Below, piece after piece: positions 6,659 to 7,627 of a stretch of DNA of 7,627 nucleotides. The notes below the pieces were generated by a model. The model was not told the origin of the DNA. It did no database searches and saw nothing but the letters and a program-made list of their open reading frames with translations. Position 1 is the first letter of the stretch. Every line of letters starts with the position of its first letter. Source of the stretch: an uncultured Ruminococcus sp. (GTDB lineage: Bacteria; Bacillota; Clostridia; Oscillospirales; Acutalibacteraceae). The stretch lies in assembly GCA_958403905.1 (NCBI GenBank), contig CATXZD010000029.1, positions 1-7,627 of the forward strand. Reading direction: 5' to 3'. The position numbers were made by a program, and so were the translations under genes.

Positions 6659-6693
6659 GCCCACCAAATAAAAAAAACGGTGCTTTGGTGGGC
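6659..6693. repeat. Perfect 10-bp stem-loop at the end of the exporter operon
   Basis: GCCCACCAAA (6659-6668) pairs without mismatch with TTTGGTGGGC (6684-6693) around a 15-base A-rich loop. It stands 24 bases after the permease stop and is probably an RNA 3'-end or protective hairpin. No U-run follows on the plus strand. The minus-strand copy has eight T in the loop rather than after the stem. Function as a terminator is therefore uncertain. Confidence 0.6.
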
Positions 6694-6723
6694 AGTATAA
6701 ACACGCCCAGACGAAAATTCAAC

Positions 6724-6763
6724 TTCCCTCCGAACCCGTTTTCGAGTTTGGAGGAATTTTTTT
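6724..6763 (+). terminator. Intrinsic terminator of the cargo operon
   Basis: CCTCCGAACCCG (6727-6738) pairs with CGAGTTTGGAGG (6743-6754) around a TTTT loop, with one G-U pair and one mismatch. TT/AA extends the base, and seven T follow at 6757-6763. This is a standard Rho-independent terminator. Its right arm also contains GGAGG 9 bases before an ATG at 6764, so the same bases could serve as a ribosome site if transcription passes through. Confidence 0.82.
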
Positions 6764-6818
6764 ATGCGATGGTCGAATATGACCGCAATGCTGCTCATCA
6801 GAAGCAGCTGCTATTTAC

Positions 6819-6881
6819 GGAGTGTCACAGTGGAGTGAAGATTATCTTTTAGAAAAAATCATCACTCACTCGTGGCACTCT
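6819..6881. repeat. Long imperfect hairpin, 25-base arms
   Basis: Arms 6819-6843 and 6857-6881 pair at 21 of 25 positions, three of them G-U, around a 13-base loop. The unpaired positions are mostly clustered near arm position 11-14. The 27-codon leader frame ends in the loop at 6852, so a translating ribosome would open the left arm. Confidence 0.65.
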
Positions 6882-6936
6882 TACATTTTACAAGTAGAGA
6901 TTACATCTCTTAATTATAGATATGCTTACGCTTATT

Positions 6937-6969
6937 GCCGTAGAGGTCTTAGTACCTTTGCGGCTTTTT
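6937..6969 (+). terminator. Intrinsic terminator inside the sigma-gene leader
   Basis: GCCGTAGAGGT (6937-6947) pairs over all 11 positions (two G-U) with ACCTTTGCGGC (6954-6964) around CTTAGT, followed by TTTTT (6965-6969), then GCTTTT. It lies about 70 bases before the sigma-like ATG on the same strand, so it would stop transcripts before the gene unless it is prevented from forming. Confidence 0.75.
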
Positions 6970-6999
6970 GCTTTTCTGTCGGTTGCCGTTCACCGCCTG

Positions 7000-7033
7000 C
7001 CAATCTGGATTTTTCAAAAATTCAGATTGGAGG
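7000..7033 (+). promoter_or_regulatory. Hairpin masking the ribosome site of the sigma-like gene
   Basis: CCAATCTG (7000-7007) pairs perfectly with CAGATTGG (7023-7030). The inner bases 7008-7013 continue the stem with 7017-7022 (one G-U), giving 14 pairs and a 3-base loop. The last two G of the right arm are the first two of the ribosome site GGAGG (7029-7033), which sits 7 bases before the ATG at 7041. Partial blocking of translation initiation is a reasonable inference. Confidence 0.65.
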
Positions 7034-7040
7034 AAACGAT

Positions 7041-7469
7041 ATGGCATACAACAAAGCCAAAGAAGAAAAGAAATGGCGGCTCTGGAAAGAAGCCGAGGAA
7101 AAGCAGTTGCGGAACTTAGGCGTTACTGAGGACGATATAGAACAGCTCCGTATTCACGATTGGGCGATTTTTAATTCAGACAGACGGTATTATCAGCGAG
7201 TGCAGGAAACAGGTACATATCTTGACGAGCTTGCTGAAGATACTACACAGCCCGAAGTCAAAACGGTTGAGGATTTTCTGGACAGCATCGAAAATCAGCA
7301 CCTCTATCAAGTTTTGATTAAGGTGGACAGGCTTACATTGCAGATTGCTTTGATGAAGATACAAGGATATTCAACCCGTGAAATTGCGGTGTATCTGGAT
7401 ATTACTGAAAAAGCTGTTTACAGAAGAATGGATAGGCTCAAAGAAAAATTAAAAAAGTTTTTTGAGTAG
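7041..7469 (+). CDS. Sigma-70 family (region 4-like) ICE regulator, Orf7-like position
   Basis: 142 residues from the ATG at 7041 with GGAGG 7 bases upstream. The frame stays open back to a GTG at 6822, but that extension lacks a ribosome site and is not family-like. Residues 1-40 are charged and helical (KEEKKWRLWKEAEEKQLRNL). Residues about 97-140 are a sigma region 4-type helix-turn-helix: ALMKIQGYSTREIAVYLDIT, then EKAVYRRMDRLKEKLKK. No region 2 is visible, as is usual for these short ICE proteins, so it may act as an anti-repressor or transcription activator instead of a full sigma factor. In Tn916/Tn1549-type elements such a gene lies between the XRE repressor and the excisionase/integrase genes and promotes excision and transfer. 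GC of about 48% matches backbone rather than cargo. Confidence 0.82.
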   Translation: MAYNKAKEEKKWRLWKEAEEKQLRNLGVTEDDIEQLRIHDWAIFNSDRRYYQRVQETGTYLDELAEDTTQPEVKTVEDFLDSIENQHLYQVLIKVDRLTLQIALMKIQGYSTREIAVYLDITEKAVYRRMDRLKEKLKKFFE

Positions 7470-7498
7470 AGGGGAAAATTGAATATTCCCACGGGCTA

Positions 7499-7537
7499 CA
7501 GGGTGAGAGGACAAAAAACTCTTGCCCTGTTTTCCTT
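7499..7537 (+). terminator. Intrinsic terminator after the sigma-like gene
   Basis: CAGGGTGAGAG (7499-7509) pairs over 11 positions (two G-U) with CTCTTGCCCTG (7519-7529) around a 9-base A-rich loop, followed by TTTTCCTTT. It lies 29 bases after the stop. It could end the sigma transcript or act as an attenuator for the next gene beyond the window. Confidence 0.75.
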
Positions 7538-7542
7538 TGTGT

Positions 7543-7586
7543 GGCGAAAACGGGATTGCTCCTTGACAAATGAATACCCATTCGCC
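7543..7586. repeat. Imperfect inverted repeat near the window end
   Basis: GGCGAA (7543-7548) matches TTCGCC (7581-7586). Inside it GGGATT pairs with AATACCC with a one-base bulge, forming one stem with internal gaps. It contains a TTGACA hexamer (7563-7568) without a good -10 partner. It may be part of a leader for the next gene or a DNA site for element proteins. No gene is recognisable from 7470 to 7627. Confidence 0.45.
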
Positions 7587-7627
7587 AAATACTTTCTCTT
7601 TGTGATTGTGATGAGCATAAGCGTGTG

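Larger units (their letters stand above)
6764..7040 (+). promoter_or_regulatory. Structured leader upstream of the sigma-like gene, probable attenuator
   Basis: About 277 bases without a recognised gene but full of inverted repeats: GCTGCT/AGCAGC (6790-6808), a long imperfect hairpin (6819-6881), AGAGAT/ATCTCT (6896-6910), an intrinsic terminator (6937-6969) and a hairpin over the ribosome site (7000-7030). Two short frames exist. The one at 6764-6838 (24 codons) has GGAGG 9 bases upstream. The one at 6769-6852 (27 codons) has less typical spacing. ATCTCT (6905-6910) can pair either with AGAGAT before it or with AGAGGT (6942-6947) in the terminator's left arm, the logic of a switchable attenuator. 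No clear promoter was found inside, so the transcript may come from upstream. The function is inferred. Confidence 0.6.

Noticed and set aside
6822..7040. In-frame extension of the sigma-like protein starting at a GTG at 6822 (215 residues in total)
   Set aside because: No ribosome site precedes it, the added 73 residues do not resemble a sigma domain, and the segment is occupied by a terminator and hairpins. The ATG at 7041 has a clear GGAGG.
7563..7592. TTGACA at 7563 as a promoter for the next gene
   Set aside because: No acceptable -10 box lies 16-18 bases downstream (CCAAAT, CAAATA and AAATAC are poor).
1..7627. CRISPR array, insertion sequence, tRNA or attachment site
   Set aside because: No spaced direct-repeat array, no transposase motif with terminal inverted repeats, no cloverleaf and no recognisable integration core were seen. 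The ICE ends lie outside the window.

Overview
The window looks like the regulatory end of an integrative and conjugative element (ICE) of the Tn1549/CTn type from a low-to-medium GC Bacillota, most likely a gut Clostridia (Lachnospiraceae-like) host. The clues are strong AGGAGG-type ribosome sites, a class B sortase tail followed by a membrane-anchored lysozyme/CHAP protein of the CD1108 type, a convergent XRE repressor, and an ICE-type sigma-70-like regulator close to where excisionase and integrase genes normally lie. No integrase, relaxase, rRNA, tRNA or CRISPR array is visible.

Layout. Positions 1-1961 are the end of the transfer module: a sortase B fragment and a 591-residue cell-wall hydrolase. 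A nested hairpin terminator at 1967-2009 separates it from an XRE repressor on the minus strand (1988-2347). A divergent control region (2348-2541) holds a near-consensus promoter (TTGATA-N17-TATAAT) and several inverted repeats. It drives a small helix-turn-helix gene (2542-2709), whose C-terminus appears altered by a one-base frameshift, and probably also the genes behind it.

Positions 2758-6635 form an AT-rich cargo cassette: OmpR-type response regulator, sensor histidine kinase, ABC ATPase and ABC-2 permease. All are on the plus strand, with overlapping genes inside each pair. This is the classic arrangement of a sensed and self-protecting exporter, for example against peptide antimicrobials, but the substrate cannot be read from sequence. 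By hand count the GC content is about 67% in 1141-1200, 32% in 2761-2820 and 48% in 7081-7140. That fits a low-GC cassette inserted into a higher-GC ICE backbone, between the repressor and the sigma gene.

Positions 6636-7040 hold no recognised protein gene but are rich in RNA structure: two hairpins ending the cargo operon, short leader reading frames, a long imperfect hairpin, an AGAGAT/ATCTCT hairpin, an intrinsic terminator lying inside the leader, and a 14-bp hairpin covering the ribosome site of the sigma gene. This resembles an attenuation-controlled leader and is the most interesting part of the window. The sigma-like gene (7041-7469) is followed by another intrinsic terminator and an inverted repeat up to the window end.

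Working model (inference): the XRE repressor and the sigma-like factor control ICE activation. The sigma gene is held down by premature termination and by ribosome-site masking. The two-component system plus exporter is a passenger trait for the host.
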